A stretch of 64,000 nt of DNA, from positions 43,366 through 107,365 of the forward strand of contig JAFZTS010000054.1 of the NCBI GenBank assembly GCA_017618715.1, given 5' to 3'. Made by a program: the position numbers and the translations under genes. The stretch's first letter is position 1; each line of letters opens with the position of its first letter. Under the pieces are notes generated by a model. It searched no databases. It was not told the DNA's origin and saw only the letters and a list, made by a program, of their open reading frames with translations. This DNA is from Bacteroidales bacterium. GTDB taxonomy: Bacteria > Bacteroidota > Bacteroidia > Bacteroidales > UBA3663. This document shows positions 8,262 through 17,102 of this stretch, piece after piece.

Positions 8262-10862
8262 TTAGAAACTCAGCACGATGGTGGCCTGTGCACCATTCTT
8301 TCGGATGCCCGGATGGTCGAGGTAGGTCAGACGACGTATGTACTCTATTCTCAGCACCTTGAAGATGTTTTCGAGGCCGAAAGCTACCTCCATGTAAGGC
8401 GTGTTGCCCAAGCGATAGACGGTGCCGTTGCTGGGCAGGCGGAAAAGGTTGGGGTTCATCAGCGAGCCGTCGGGGTTGAGTGCATCAGGGTCATTCTTCT
8501 CCGAAAGATTTCCATAGACGCCACGGAAGGTCACCACCTCACGCCACTTCAGGTGACGCACGTATGGGATGTTGTTGAACATCAGGCCAAGCATACGCCA
8601 AGCCACATTCCAATGGGCATACTGGTCGTAAACGAACTCCATCGACTGGAGCTGTGAGAATGCGCCAAGCTGAATGGTGTAGCCCGTGTTGGCGTTAGGC
8701 ATATAGAGCAGCGTATAGGGCGTGTTGCCTGTCCAGATCTTGCCCAGGTCGATATTGACGGTGGCATGTCCGAGTACGTTGAGCCAGAAGCGCTTCTCGA
8801 ACGAGAACTCCGTGGCTTGATAGTCGAAGTCGGAACCCATGAATCCGTTGTGAGCCATCTTGTGCGTTAGTTCGAAGACGGGATGGCGATGATCGACACG
8901 CACACGCGAGGTCTTGTTCTCGGCAAAGGCCTCCTTGGGTGCCCAACGCAGCGAGGCCGTGGCCATCGCCATGTCGTAGTAGCTTTGCTCCATGCCCGTG
9001 CCCGCCAGCTCGAACTTGCCGAGACGTGTCTGGTATTCGCGGCGCAGGTCGCCCTTCAGTTTCAGGCTGACGTGGTTCCAGAACTCGAGCGTATAGAGCA
9101 GCGAATTGCTGCGGACGTAGATGAACTTCGGTTGGTCGGCCTTGCGGAACGAAGTGATGAAGTTATCGCGGTTGGTTTCGAGCACGAGGCCCAGCTCCTT
9201 CGAGTCGTAAGTACTTTCGAACTTGAGCGAATGGATGGGGAATTCGTTGGCGTATTTCTTCTTGCGACGGAACGAATACTCGAGAGCCGCATCGTATTTC
9301 CACTTGTGGTCTTCGATGGCATAGACGGCGTATCCCGAACCGAAGAGGTGATGGTTGAGATTGGCCGTAGTGATGCCGCCCACACGGAGACGGATGTGTT
9401 CGAGACTGTTCCACGATACAGAGGTGTTGATGGGGCCATAGAGGAACTTGGCGCGCTCCTCAATCTTGTCGTCGATGGGCACAAAGCCCTTGAAGAGCCA
9501 GGTCAGCACTTTTTCTCCATATTTGTAGAAGGGCACGCGACGCATTTCGTTCATCATCGCCTGTACCGACTTATCGGGATCGTAGCCTGTGGTGGGGCGA
9601 TGGGTGTCCCAATATGCCAGGTCGGTCGAATTGAAGGCCAGCTGGGGCGAATCGCTCTTGGGTGCTGCGCCGAAGATTGATTTGTCGAGGGGCGCGTCGC
9701 TGAAGTCGCTGTAGCGTATCATGCGTTGGGCATAGAGACCCAGCGAACCTGCCGTCACGTTCAACTCCGAATAGAAACTCTTGCCCAGAACGACACGCGT
9801 GCTGTCGGGCAGTCGTCCGTTCTCGAATTCCACGTGCAGATTTCGCACGAAGTTGAGGTTGATATCGGGAGGAATATTCAATTCGGCGCGCTTTACCCAA
9901 TAGGTGCTGTCGAGGCTGACGTACAAATGTCCGACGAAGCCGAACGATTGCGGCATGGCGGGGGCAAAACCCAGGTCAATGTATTTCAAGCCGTCGTCCA
10001 GCTTGAGCGTGTCAAGGATGTAGTACTTGTAGAACGTTGGACCGAACGACGAGACGGGCGAAACGAACTTCTTGCGATAGAGGTAGATATTGTCCTCGTT
10101 GAGGTCCATCTCGGGGAATACTTCCGTCTTGAGCAGAGCCACCAGCTGTTCGGGCATCATGTCGTCCATACCGGCATGTTGTTCGGCCTCGGTGACGGTG
10201 CGGTTAAGGTTACCAGCGTTCCTCCAATAATGCTTCTCGACGCGCTCGTCGGTCGAAACAGGCAGCACGGGCGTACCCGTCACGATGGCCGTGTCGATAT
10301 AGTTTTCGATGAACTTGAACTTCTTCTTCCAACGTGCCAGATGGCTGTCGCTGAAGTTGTTCAGCGAATAGGTCATGTTGTCGTAGCGCGTTTCGCTGAA
10401 GAAATCGTTGCTCTTGGGCGAATTGTCGTTCTTGTGGGCGATGACGTTGCGTATCAGGATTACGGCAGGGTTCTCCTTGCGGCGATAGCGTTCACGCTTG
10501 GGTTTCACCACCACCTCGCTCAGTTGCACGTCCTGCGAAACCATTTTGATGGTCACGTTCATTCGGCGATTGCCGGCCACTATCGTCTTGGTGTCGTAGC
10601 CGAGATAACTGAACTGGATGGTGCTTCCCGGACGGGCGAGCATCGAGAAGTCGCCCTCCGTATTGGTGATTGTGCCGTTGGTGGTTCCCTTTTCGGCAAT
10701 GTTCACGAAGTCAAGGGGCAAGCCGGTGATACTGTCCAAAACCGTGCCCTGCACCGTGATACGTGTCGGCGTTTTGCTTTGAGCAGTTAAGGTTGCAGGT
10801 ATCGACTCCCACAGGAGGAAGATGAATACGAAAAGATACAAATGACGTATTGCTTGCTTCAT
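8262..10862 (-). CDS. DUF5686-type outer-membrane protein with carboxypeptidase-like regulatory domain
   Basis: An 866-residue exported protein. Signal peptide at the N-terminus (starting MKQAIRHL at 10862). Residues about 35-120 form a carboxypeptidase-D regulatory-like beta-sandwich (ITVQGTVLDSITGLPLDFVNI ... TIQFSYLGYDTK ... LSEVVVKP), the fold that caps many Bacteroidetes outer-membrane transporters. The rest matches, as far as I can recall, the DUF5686 family: a long mixed region followed by a barrel-like end finishing in a Phe (ATIVLSF). The function of the family is not established. It lies 31 nt behind the nucleotidyltransferase gene and 19 nt before the glycosyltransferase, which suggests an envelope role. 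Confidence 0.75.
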   Translation of the reverse strand: MKQAIRHLYLFVFIFLLWESIPATLTAQSKTPTRITVQGTVLDSITGLPLDFVNIAEKGTTNGTITNTEGDFSMLARPGSTIQFSYLGYDTKTIVAGNRRMNVTIKMVSQDVQLSEVVVKPKRERYRRKENPAVILIRNVIAHKNDNSPKSNDFFSETRYDNMTYSLNNFSDSHLARWKKKFKFIENYIDTAIVTGTPVLPVSTDERVEKHYWRNAGNLNRTVTEAEQHAGMDDMMPEQLVALLKTEVFPEMDLNEDNIYLYRKKFVSPVSSFGPTFYKYYILDTLKLDDGLKYIDLGFAPAMPQSFGFVGHLYVSLDSTYWVKRAELNIPPDINLNFVRNLHVEFENGRLPDSTRVVLGKSFYSELNVTAGSLGLYAQRMIRYSDFSDAPLDKSIFGAAPKSDSPQLAFNSTDLAYWDTHRPTTGYDPDKSVQAMMNEMRRVPFYKYGEKVLTWLFKGFVPIDDKIEERAKFLYGPINTSVSWNSLEHIRLRVGGITTANLNHHLFGSGYAVYAIEDHKWKYDAALEYSFRRKKKYANEFPIHSLKFESTYDSKELGLVLETNRDNFITSFRKADQPKFIYVRSNSLLYTLEFWNHVSLKLKGDLRREYQTRLGKFELAGTGMEQSYYDMAMATASLRWAPKEAFAENKTSRVRVDHRHPVFELTHKMAHNGFMGSDFDYQATEFSFEKRFWLNVLGHATVNIDLGKIWTGNTPYTLLYMPNANTGYTIQLGAFSQLQSMEFVYDQYAHWNVAWRMLGLMFNNIPYVRHLKWREVVTFRGVYGNLSEKNDPDALNPDGSLMNPNLFRLPSNGTVYRLGNTPYMEVAFGLENIFKVLRIEYIRRLTYLDHPGIRKNGAQATIVLSF

Positions 10863-10893
10863 TATGTTATCAAAGAAATTGAAAACCATTGAG

Positions 10894-11631
10894 TCAGGAT
10901 TTTTCTAAAATACTGGCGGCTTTTTCCAGGGCTTCGGGTTTGCCGCAATCAACCCAGGCTGTTCCAAAGACGTTCACGCCGGTAAGGGCTATGCTTTGGC
11001 AAATGTCCAGGTAGAAACCAATGATGGGGAAGGCATCCTCTTCCTTCGCGCTCAAATAGGGGAAGAGGTTCGGGTCGATGACCTGTATTCCCGCGTAGGC
11101 AAACTTCTCTCCCATCATGCCCTTCACCTCGCCTGTCTTGACGTTGGTCCATCCGCAAATGTACTTCTGGGCATCGAACATCAGATAGCGCGAGGTTGTC
11201 CGCTCATGGATGGCAAGGGTGGCGCCCAGCTTACGTGTAAGGCTGTTTTCGACTTGTTCCACATGCTGTCGATAGAGTTCGCCCAAATCGATGTCGGAGA
11301 TGATATCGACGTTATGTACCAGGATGGGACCGGGCTCGTCGAACAAAGGGAAAGCGCGCTTGAGGCCTCCGCCGGTATCGAGCAGCATCTGGCGTTCATC
11401 GCTCACCTTGATGTCAATGCCGAAATTATCGTGCGCATCGAGGAAGCTGATGATCTGCTCACCGAAGTGATGGATGTTCACCACGAGGTGGTCGAAACCT
11501 GCGTTTTTCAGCTTGGTGATGTTGTGCTCGAGCAAGGTCTTGCCGTTCACCTCCACCAGCGCCTTCGGCCTATCGTCGGTCAGCGGTCTCAGTCTTGTAC
11601 CGAGGCCTGCTGCGAATATCATTGCATTCAT
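10894..11631 (-). CDS. Sugar-1-phosphate nucleotidyltransferase
   Basis: A 245-residue enzyme of the NTP_transferase family that activates a sugar 1-phosphate with a nucleoside triphosphate. The signature GLGTRLRPLTDDRPKALVEV holds the glycine-rich nucleotide loop and catalytic Arg/Lys; LLDTGGGLKRA and ILVHNVDIIS (metal-binding Asp) fit the family. The short length without a C-terminal acyltransferase or left-handed helix resembles MurU-like (MurNAc-1-P uridylyl-) or heptose/mannose-1-P guanylyltransferases; which one cannot be decided. Its ATG lies directly behind the lpxH stop codon, so the two are probably translationally coupled. Confidence 0.85.
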   Translation of the reverse strand: MNAMIFAAGLGTRLRPLTDDRPKALVEVNGKTLLEHNITKLKNAGFDHLVVNIHHFGEQIISFLDAHDNFGIDIKVSDERQMLLDTGGGLKRAFPLFDEPGPILVHNVDIISDIDLGELYRQHVEQVENSLTRKLGATLAIHERTTSRYLMFDAQKYICGWTNVKTGEVKGMMGEKFAYAGIQVIDPNLFPYLSAKEEDAFPIIGFYLDICQSIALTGVNVFGTAWVDCGKPEALEKAASILEKS

Positions 11632-11632
11632 A

Positions 11633-12427
11633 TCACATTATTGCGATGCTCACGCCGTTGCGGGTCTCCTCCTCCTCCTCGCCATATTCGAACTGGTCGA
11701 GCGTCATCTCGCCTTCTTCGTCCATCACGGCGTAGGAGAAATGCTTGATCCAGTCGCCCAGAATCATGATGCGGCTCGAACGGCTCAGCATCAGGTCGAG
11801 CATGATGTGGCGGTGTCCGAAGATGAAATAGTCGGGCTCGAAACCTTCCTGTATCTTCTTCTTGGCAAACTGTACGAGATGCTCCTTTTCCTCGCCCATA
11901 TATTCGGGGAACTCATTGCCCCCCAGGCGGCTCTTGCGGCTCCACCAATGCGCGAATTTGGTCGAAAGGTCGGGGTGAATCCAGCGGTACATCTTCTGGC
12001 AAATCCGATTGTGGAAGAAGCCCGTCATGAATTTCAGCGCCTGCGAATCCTCGCCGAGGCCGTCGCCATGCGCCAGATAGAGCTTGCGTCCGCGCCGTTC
12101 AAACACCTCAGGGCCCGTATGCAAAGTGCAACCGATTTCCTCGGGCAGATAATCGAAGATCCAAATGTCGTGATTGCCCGTGAACCAATGTATCTTGATG
12201 CCCTTGTCGGCCATCATGCCTAGCTTGCCCAGGAAGCGCGTGAAACCTCTGGGCACCACCTCCTTGAACTCAAACCAATAGTCGATGATGTCGCCCAACA
12301 GGATGAGCTCTTCGCAGTCATCCTCGATAGAATCAAGGAAACGCACCACCCTCCGTTCGTAATCCATCGGATGGTCGAAAGTGCCCGCGCCCAAATGGCA
12401 GTCGCTGATGAAATATATCTTTCCCAC
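11633..12427 (-). CDS. lpxH: UDP-2,3-diacylglucosamine hydrolase (lipid A synthesis)
   Basis: A 264-residue metallophosphoesterase that splits UDP-2,3-diacylglucosamine to lipid X and UMP on the inner face of the inner membrane. All metal-binding blocks are visible in order: ISDCHLG, LLGDIIDYWFE, TGNHDIW, LAHGDGLG and FGHRH. The start codon is GTG at 12427 (GTG-GGA-AAG); no ATG gives a complete first motif. The acidic C-terminal extension is typical of Bacteroidetes homologues. It heads the minus-strand run that continues with the nucleotidyltransferase, DUF5686 and glycosyltransferase genes, consistent with outer-membrane biogenesis. Confidence 0.85.
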   Translation of the reverse strand: MGKIYFISDCHLGAGTFDHPMDYERRVVRFLDSIEDDCEELILLGDIIDYWFEFKEVVPRGFTRFLGKLGMMADKGIKIHWFTGNHDIWIFDYLPEEIGCTLHTGPEVFERRGRKLYLAHGDGLGEDSQALKFMTGFFHNRICQKMYRWIHPDLSTKFAHWWSRKSRLGGNEFPEYMGEEKEHLVQFAKKKIQEGFEPDYFIFGHRHIMLDLMLSRSSRIMILGDWIKHFSYAVMDEEGEMTLDQFEYGEEEEETRNGVSIAIM

Positions 12428-12529
12428 TATGTCTTTTTTTCTGTCACGAATTGTCGAATCTTCGAATTGTTTTCGTCCGAAATCGGCCCGCTAATATTCT
12501 TAAATCCGTCAATTCGGGAGAATGAACCA

Positions 12530-12850
12530 TTACAACATCCCCAATTCGAGCTTGGCTTCCTCAGTCATCATGTCCTGGTTCCACTCGGGCTCGAAGGTCA
12601 GCTCGACGTCGCACGACGACACTTCGCGCAGGCCCTCCACCTTCATGCGCAAGTCCTCCATGAGGAAATCGCCCTCGGGGCAGGTAGGCGCTGTGAGCGT
12701 CATTTTGATGTGCACGTGGCCGCCCTCTTCCACCTCGACGCCATAGATGAGGCCGAGGTCATAGATGTTCACGGGTATCTCGGGGTCATAGACGAGCTTG
12801 CACACGTCAACGACCTGTTTTTGTATTTCTAAAACTTCGTTTTCTGTCAT
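12530..12850 (-). CDS. MIP18/DUF59-family iron-sulfur assembly factor
   Basis: A 106-residue cytoplasmic protein of the MIP18 (DUF59, SufT/PaaD-like) family, which helps mature iron-sulfur proteins. Signature residues are visible: DPEIPVNIYDLGLIYGV and MTLTAPTCPEGDFL, where the Cys is the conserved, probably cluster-handling residue. Start at 12850 (MTENEVLEIQ) because the TATCTTTG promoter box (minus strand, 12879-12872) overlaps the longer ORF. It is transcribed divergently from argS. Confidence 0.88.
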   Translation of the reverse strand: MTENEVLEIQKQVVDVCKLVYDPEIPVNIYDLGLIYGVEVEEGGHVHIKMTLTAPTCPEGDFLMEDLRMKVEGLREVSSCDVELTFEPEWNQDMMTEEAKLELGML

Positions 12851-12871
12851 ATTTACTATTATTTTCGGGCG

Positions 12872-12879
12872 CAAAGATA
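12872..12879 (-). promoter_or_regulatory. Promoter -7 box of the MIP18-family gene
   Basis: Minus-strand TATCTTTG, with the predicted start of transcription near 12866 and a leader of only about 15 nt. Confidence 0.6.
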
Positions 12880-12942
12880 ATAAAAAAAACTGATAAGCCC
12901 TCTTTTTTTATTTAAAATGTGTGTTCTTCTCAAAAAAAACGC

Positions 12943-12950
12943 TATATTTG
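12943..12950 (+). promoter_or_regulatory. Promoter -7 box of argS
   Basis: TATATTTG, 20 nt before the argS ATG. No clear TTTG is present at -33, so the -33 box is weak. Confidence 0.55.
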
Positions 12951-12970
12951 CGCCAAAATTTTAACTGTAT

Positions 12971-14836
12971 ATGGAAATCGAACAGCAATTATCGGCCGCA
13001 ATCAAGGCCGCAGTCAAGTCACTTTATGATATCGAACTTGCCGACAAGCAGGTTCAATTGAGCCCCACACGCAAGGAGTTCGAAGGGCATCTCACCCTTA
13101 TGGTTTTCCCATTCATGAAGCAGACTCCCGTCCGCAATCCCGAGCAGCTCGGTCAGGCCATCGGCCAATGGTTGGTCGAAAACGAGCCCCTCGTCGCCAA
13201 ATATAACGTCATCAAGGGATTCCTCAATCTCAGCATCAACGCTGGTTCGTGGGTCGAGAAGCTCCAGGGCATCTACAGCAAGGAGAACTACGGCATCCAG
13301 CCCGTCGGCGAAAATGCCCCGCTCGTGATGATCGAGTATTCTTCGCCCAACACCAACAAGCCCCTCCATCTCGGCCATCTTCGCAACATCCTGCTCGGCT
13401 GGTCGCTCTCGAAGATTGTGGCTGCTTGCGGCAACAAGGTGGTGAAAACCAATATCGTCAACGACCGTGGCATCCACATTTGCAAGTCGATGCTGGCTTG
13501 GCAGAAGTGGTTCGATGGCGCCACGCCCGAAAGCACGGGCAAGAAGGGCGACCACCTGATCGGTGACTGCTATGTGGCTTTCGATAAGCATTACAAGGCC
13601 GAGCTCAAGGATTTGCTCGCCAACGACCCTGAGATACAGGGCATCCACGTCTTCAAGGACCAGCTGCCCGACGGCACTTTGCCCGAAGATGTGGAGCGTA
13701 CCGCCGAAGCTCGCAAGGGTGTTGCTGAGATGAAATCCACTTTGATGAAGGAGGCCCGCGAAATGCTTCGCAAGTGGGAGGCCGGCGACCCCGAAGTGCG
13801 CGCACTTTGGGCCAAGATGAACGAATGGGTCTATGCCGGTTTTGACGAGACCTATCGCATGATGGGCGTTGGCTTCGACAAGATTTACTACGAATCGAAC
13901 ACCTACCTGGAGGGCAAGGAACTTGTGCTCGAAGGTCTCGAAAAAGGGCTTTTCTTCCGCAAGGCTGATGGTTCCGTTTGGGCCGACTTTACAGCCGAAG
14001 GTCTCGACCAGAAGCTCCTGCTCCGCAAGGACGGCACTTCGGTCTATATGACGCAGGATATCGGCACGGCCAAGCTCCGTTATCAGGACTACCCTATCGA
14101 CAAGATGATCTACGTAGTGGGTAACGAGCAGAACTACCACTTCCAGGTGCTTTCGCTCCTCCTCGACCGCCTCGGCTTCAAGTGGGGCAAGGATCTCGTG
14201 CATTTCTCCTACGGTATGGTCGAGCTGCCCAACGGCAAGATGAAGAGCCGCGAAGGTACCGTCGTGGATGCCGACGACCTGATGGCCGCCATGATCGACG
14301 ATGCGCGTGAGGCAAGCTCCGAGCGTCTGGCCGACCTGAGCGATGAGGAGAAGCAGAACGTCTATCGCATCATCGGTCTTGGTGCGCTCAAGTACTTCCT
14401 CCTTAAGGTCAATCCCGTAAACAACATGGTGTTCAATCCCGCCGAGTCAATCGACTTCAACGGCAACACCGGACCCTTCATCCAATATACACACGCCCGC
14501 ATCAAGTCGGTACTCCGCAAGGCTGCTCCCGAAGAGCTTACCGCCGAGGGTCTCGAAGGTGTCGAGATTTCCGAAAAAGAGCAGACTCTCGTACAGAAGT
14601 TGCTCGACTTCGAACAGGTTGTCAAGCGTGCCGGCACCGACTACTCCCCCGCGCTCATCGCCAATTACACCTACGATCTCGCCAAGGAGTACAACCAGTT
14701 CTATCACGACACTTCCATCCTCAAGGAGGAAGATGCCCGTAAGCGCCAGTTCCGCCTCGTCCTTAGCACTTGCGTGGCTCGCGTCATCAAGACGGCCATG
14801 GATCTCCTTGGCATCGAAGTGCCCGAGCGCATGTAA
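12971..14836 (+). CDS. argS: Arginyl-tRNA synthetase
   Basis: A 621-residue class I aminoacyl-tRNA synthetase that charges tRNA-Arg. The N-terminal 110 residues are the Add-1 tRNA-recognition domain. The HIGH signature appears as HLGH (133-136) in SPNTNKPLHLGHLRN and the KMSK-like loop as KMKSREGT (about 423-430). The helical anticodon-binding domain fills the C-terminus, ending in the typical VPERM. Length and start are normal. It is monocistronic, ending 9 nt from a convergent gene. Confidence 0.97.
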   Translation: MEIEQQLSAAIKAAVKSLYDIELADKQVQLSPTRKEFEGHLTLMVFPFMKQTPVRNPEQLGQAIGQWLVENEPLVAKYNVIKGFLNLSINAGSWVEKLQGIYSKENYGIQPVGENAPLVMIEYSSPNTNKPLHLGHLRNILLGWSLSKIVAACGNKVVKTNIVNDRGIHICKSMLAWQKWFDGATPESTGKKGDHLIGDCYVAFDKHYKAELKDLLANDPEIQGIHVFKDQLPDGTLPEDVERTAEARKGVAEMKSTLMKEAREMLRKWEAGDPEVRALWAKMNEWVYAGFDETYRMMGVGFDKIYYESNTYLEGKELVLEGLEKGLFFRKADGSVWADFTAEGLDQKLLLRKDGTSVYMTQDIGTAKLRYQDYPIDKMIYVVGNEQNYHFQVLSLLLDRLGFKWGKDLVHFSYGMVELPNGKMKSREGTVVDADDLMAAMIDDAREASSERLADLSDEEKQNVYRIIGLGALKYFLLKVNPVNNMVFNPAESIDFNGNTGPFIQYTHARIKSVLRKAAPEELTAEGLEGVEISEKEQTLVQKLLDFEQVVKRAGTDYSPALIANYTYDLAKEYNQFYHDTSILKEEDARKRQFRLVLSTCVARVIKTAMDLLGIEVPERM

Positions 14837-14845
14837 GCTTTTTCG

Positions 14846-16057
14846 TCAAACTTTCAAGCATATAGATAGTTTGCCCAGCAGCCAGGTGATGGCGATGCAG
14901 AGGGCAGAGAAGAGGATGCACTTGACGATGCCGAAAGGCTCTGGAATGCCGTACGACCACGCCCATCCTATCGACAAGGAGATGAGCGGATAGAGGAAAT
15001 AGGGCACCAGATAGCATGTCAGAGTCGCGGTTCCTGCTGGCCGGATGGCGTTCAACCATCCGGCCTTTCCTTTTGCTACAAGCACGTCGAGTAAGGCGTA
15101 AAGGAACAGGCCGATGGCAAGGGTATAGAATATCCAGGGCAGCGTGCCGATAATCTTCGAGGTAATGAACAGCCGATGGGAAACGATGGCCACGATGAGG
15201 CAGGCGATGGCGAGGACAAGGGTTGACGTGGCTTGTCGCGAATTGGTGTAAAGCTCCGTCCTTTTGAGGAAAATGCCCGAGAACAACACTCCGCTCATGA
15301 CCAGAAGGTGACTCGACGCATTCCCGATTTGCAGTATTGAAAGGGTGAGATCCACGATATTGGGTGTCGAAAGCGCGAGGATGGGCTTCCCTGCAAACTG
15401 CGAGTCGGGCGAGGTTCTGGTACAAAAGAGACAGATGGCAAAGAGCAAGAACCACACCAGAACCTGCACCTTGACCGTCTTCGAAAGTGCATAGACGAGG
15501 GCGCAAAAGAGATATGCCCAGCCTATCAAGCCGAGGATTCCCCACCAGTAGGGATAGAAGGTGCGGCCCTCGGGGCTGCGTGAGGTGATGAGGAGGAACA
15601 GCAATATGGCCCATCCCAGGCCCTTCAGGCATCGCACGAGCCAACCAGATTGCTGATAGCGGTTGTAAATCAGGAAGAAGGCGGTGGCCATCAGAAGGCA
15701 ATAGATGTTGCGATTGTAGCCGATTGCTGGGTCGATTCCCTGTTCATAGTTGCAAATGAAGGCGCCCATCAGAATCAGGGCAAACGAACGTGAGAGGATA
15801 TGGCGTATCACATCGCCCTCGCTCCTCCCCTTTCTTCGCATGGCCGTGATGGCGTAGGGTATGGAGAGTCCAACGCAAAAGAGGAACGTCGGGAAGACGA
15901 TGTCCGAGAAGCCGAGCATGTCCTCGCTCGCTGCGGCATGTCCCATCCAATGTGGAATACCCGAAACCGACCAGAAGTCATTTACCACAATCATTACGGC
16001 CATCGTAAGTGCCCTGAGCAGGTCGATGGCGGCATTACGTTTTTCAAGATAGCTCAT
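14846..16057 (-). CDS. DUF5009-type membrane acyltransferase-like protein
   Basis: A 403-residue polytopic inner-membrane protein with about ten hydrophobic segments. The N-terminus (RNAAIDLLRALTMAVMIVVND ... GFSDIVFPTFLFCVGLSIPYAI) is the hallmark of the family around heparan-alpha-glucosaminide N-acetyltransferase/NagX (DUF5009), proposed to acetylate sugars across a membrane. It lies 6 nt behind the GH18 gene, the last gene of a four-gene minus-strand run, which fits a role with amino sugars released by that enzyme. The substrate is inferred, not shown. Confidence 0.75.
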   Translation of the reverse strand: MSYLEKRNAAIDLLRALTMAVMIVVNDFWSVSGIPHWMGHAAASEDMLGFSDIVFPTFLFCVGLSIPYAITAMRRKGRSEGDVIRHILSRSFALILMGAFICNYEQGIDPAIGYNRNIYCLLMATAFFLIYNRYQQSGWLVRCLKGLGWAILLFLLITSRSPEGRTFYPYWWGILGLIGWAYLFCALVYALSKTVKVQVLVWFLLFAICLFCTRTSPDSQFAGKPILALSTPNIVDLTLSILQIGNASSHLLVMSGVLFSGIFLKRTELYTNSRQATSTLVLAIACLIVAIVSHRLFITSKIIGTLPWIFYTLAIGLFLYALLDVLVAKGKAGWLNAIRPAGTATLTCYLVPYFLYPLISLSIGWAWSYGIPEPFGIVKCILFSALCIAITWLLGKLSICLKV

Positions 16058-16063
16058 TTTCGC

Positions 16064-17089
16064 TTATTGTTTTTCCTTCAGCAAATGCCAGACGGTTCTG
16101 CTCAAGGTGAAGTTTTCGTCATCGTTGTCCGAATCCCAATACATGCCGCCCCGCAGACCTTTTTCGAGAATATATTCGCATTTATGGGCGATGGAGTTGG
16201 CGTTCTCGTAAGCCAAAACCATCTTCCCATCCTTGTCCACGAGGTAAGGGACGCAGGCGGTCGAATCCCATCGCTCGACGTAGAGGTCGTCAAGGATCAT
16301 CTCACCGAACGAACGTGGCCGCTTGTAGTCCTTGCTCGCCCTTCCATAGAACGGCATGCCCATCACGAGCTTCGAACGGGGAACACCGGCCTCAAGATGA
16401 TGGTCGATGGCTTCGACCACACAAATGGGACCAGCGATGTCGGAACGGTATAAAGCCGAATGGTGGTACGGCGGATCGGCCATATCGTAGGTCATCAGGT
16501 TGACGAAATCGATATAGGGCATGACGGCACGATAATCGACGTAGGTCGTGTCGGCATAATCGGCGAAGGTGAGCAGATAATCGGGGCCAAGAGCCTCGCG
16601 CAAATCGCGCATCAGCAAGGTGAAATTCCGGGTGTCGTCCGGAGAGGACGAGATACCTGCCGCGTTCGACGTGGGATATTCCCAATCGATGTCGATGCCA
16701 TCAAGGGAGTATTCGTCTATCGCCTCACGGCAATGGCGGGCGAACGACTGGCGAAACTCCGGGTTGGCAGCCATTTCGGAGAATCTGCCACTCCCCCAAC
16801 CTCCGACGCTTAGCATGACGCGCAGATTTGGATTGGACGCCTTCAAAGCCACCATCGAGCGCAGACGTTCGGGGTTGTCTATCCGTACGCTCTCGAAGCT
16901 CTCGGCGACGTGTCCGAAGGCATAGTTTAGATGCGTGACCAATTGAGGATTGGGAATCCTGTCGCCCCACGAAGTGATATAGCCGACCACCACTTTGTCG
17001 GGTTCGATGTCGGTCTCCACGGGTTGCGGCGTTTGACTTTGGCAGGAGATGAGCAGCAGGGCTGCGAGGGTCAGTAATAAAGGTCTCAT
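16064..17089 (-). CDS. GH18 glycoside hydrolase lipoprotein
   Basis: A 341-residue lipoprotein: lipobox LISC with Cys16, then a single TIM-barrel of glycoside hydrolase family 18 (chitinases and endo-beta-N-acetylglucosaminidases). The catalytic motif DxxDxDxE is intact as D130-G-I-D133-I-D135-W-E137, with E137 the acid. Other family strands: VMLSVGGWGS (SxGG motif) and FVNLMTYDMADP. No carbohydrate-binding domain is seen. It lies between a BspA-like gene (13 nt) and the DUF5009 gene (6 nt). Chitin, peptidoglycan-derived or N-glycan GlcNAc polymers are all possible substrates. Confidence 0.88.
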   Translation of the reverse strand: MRPLLLTLAALLLISCQSQTPQPVETDIEPDKVVVGYITSWGDRIPNPQLVTHLNYAFGHVAESFESVRIDNPERLRSMVALKASNPNLRVMLSVGGWGSGRFSEMAANPEFRQSFARHCREAIDEYSLDGIDIDWEYPTSNAAGISSSPDDTRNFTLLMRDLREALGPDYLLTFADYADTTYVDYRAVMPYIDFVNLMTYDMADPPYHHSALYRSDIAGPICVVEAIDHHLEAGVPRSKLVMGMPFYGRASKDYKRPRSFGEMILDDLYVERWDSTACVPYLVDKDGKMVLAYENANSIAHKCEYILEKGLRGGMYWDSDNDDENFTLSRTVWHLLKEKQ

Positions 17090-17102
17090 TTTGTTCGTTC
17101 GG

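Noticed and set aside
8883..10790. Long plus-strand ORFs of 265 and 354 codons opposite the DUF5686 gene
   Set aside because: They are antisense shadows of a gene with a clear signal peptide and domain structure; their translations show no family motif.
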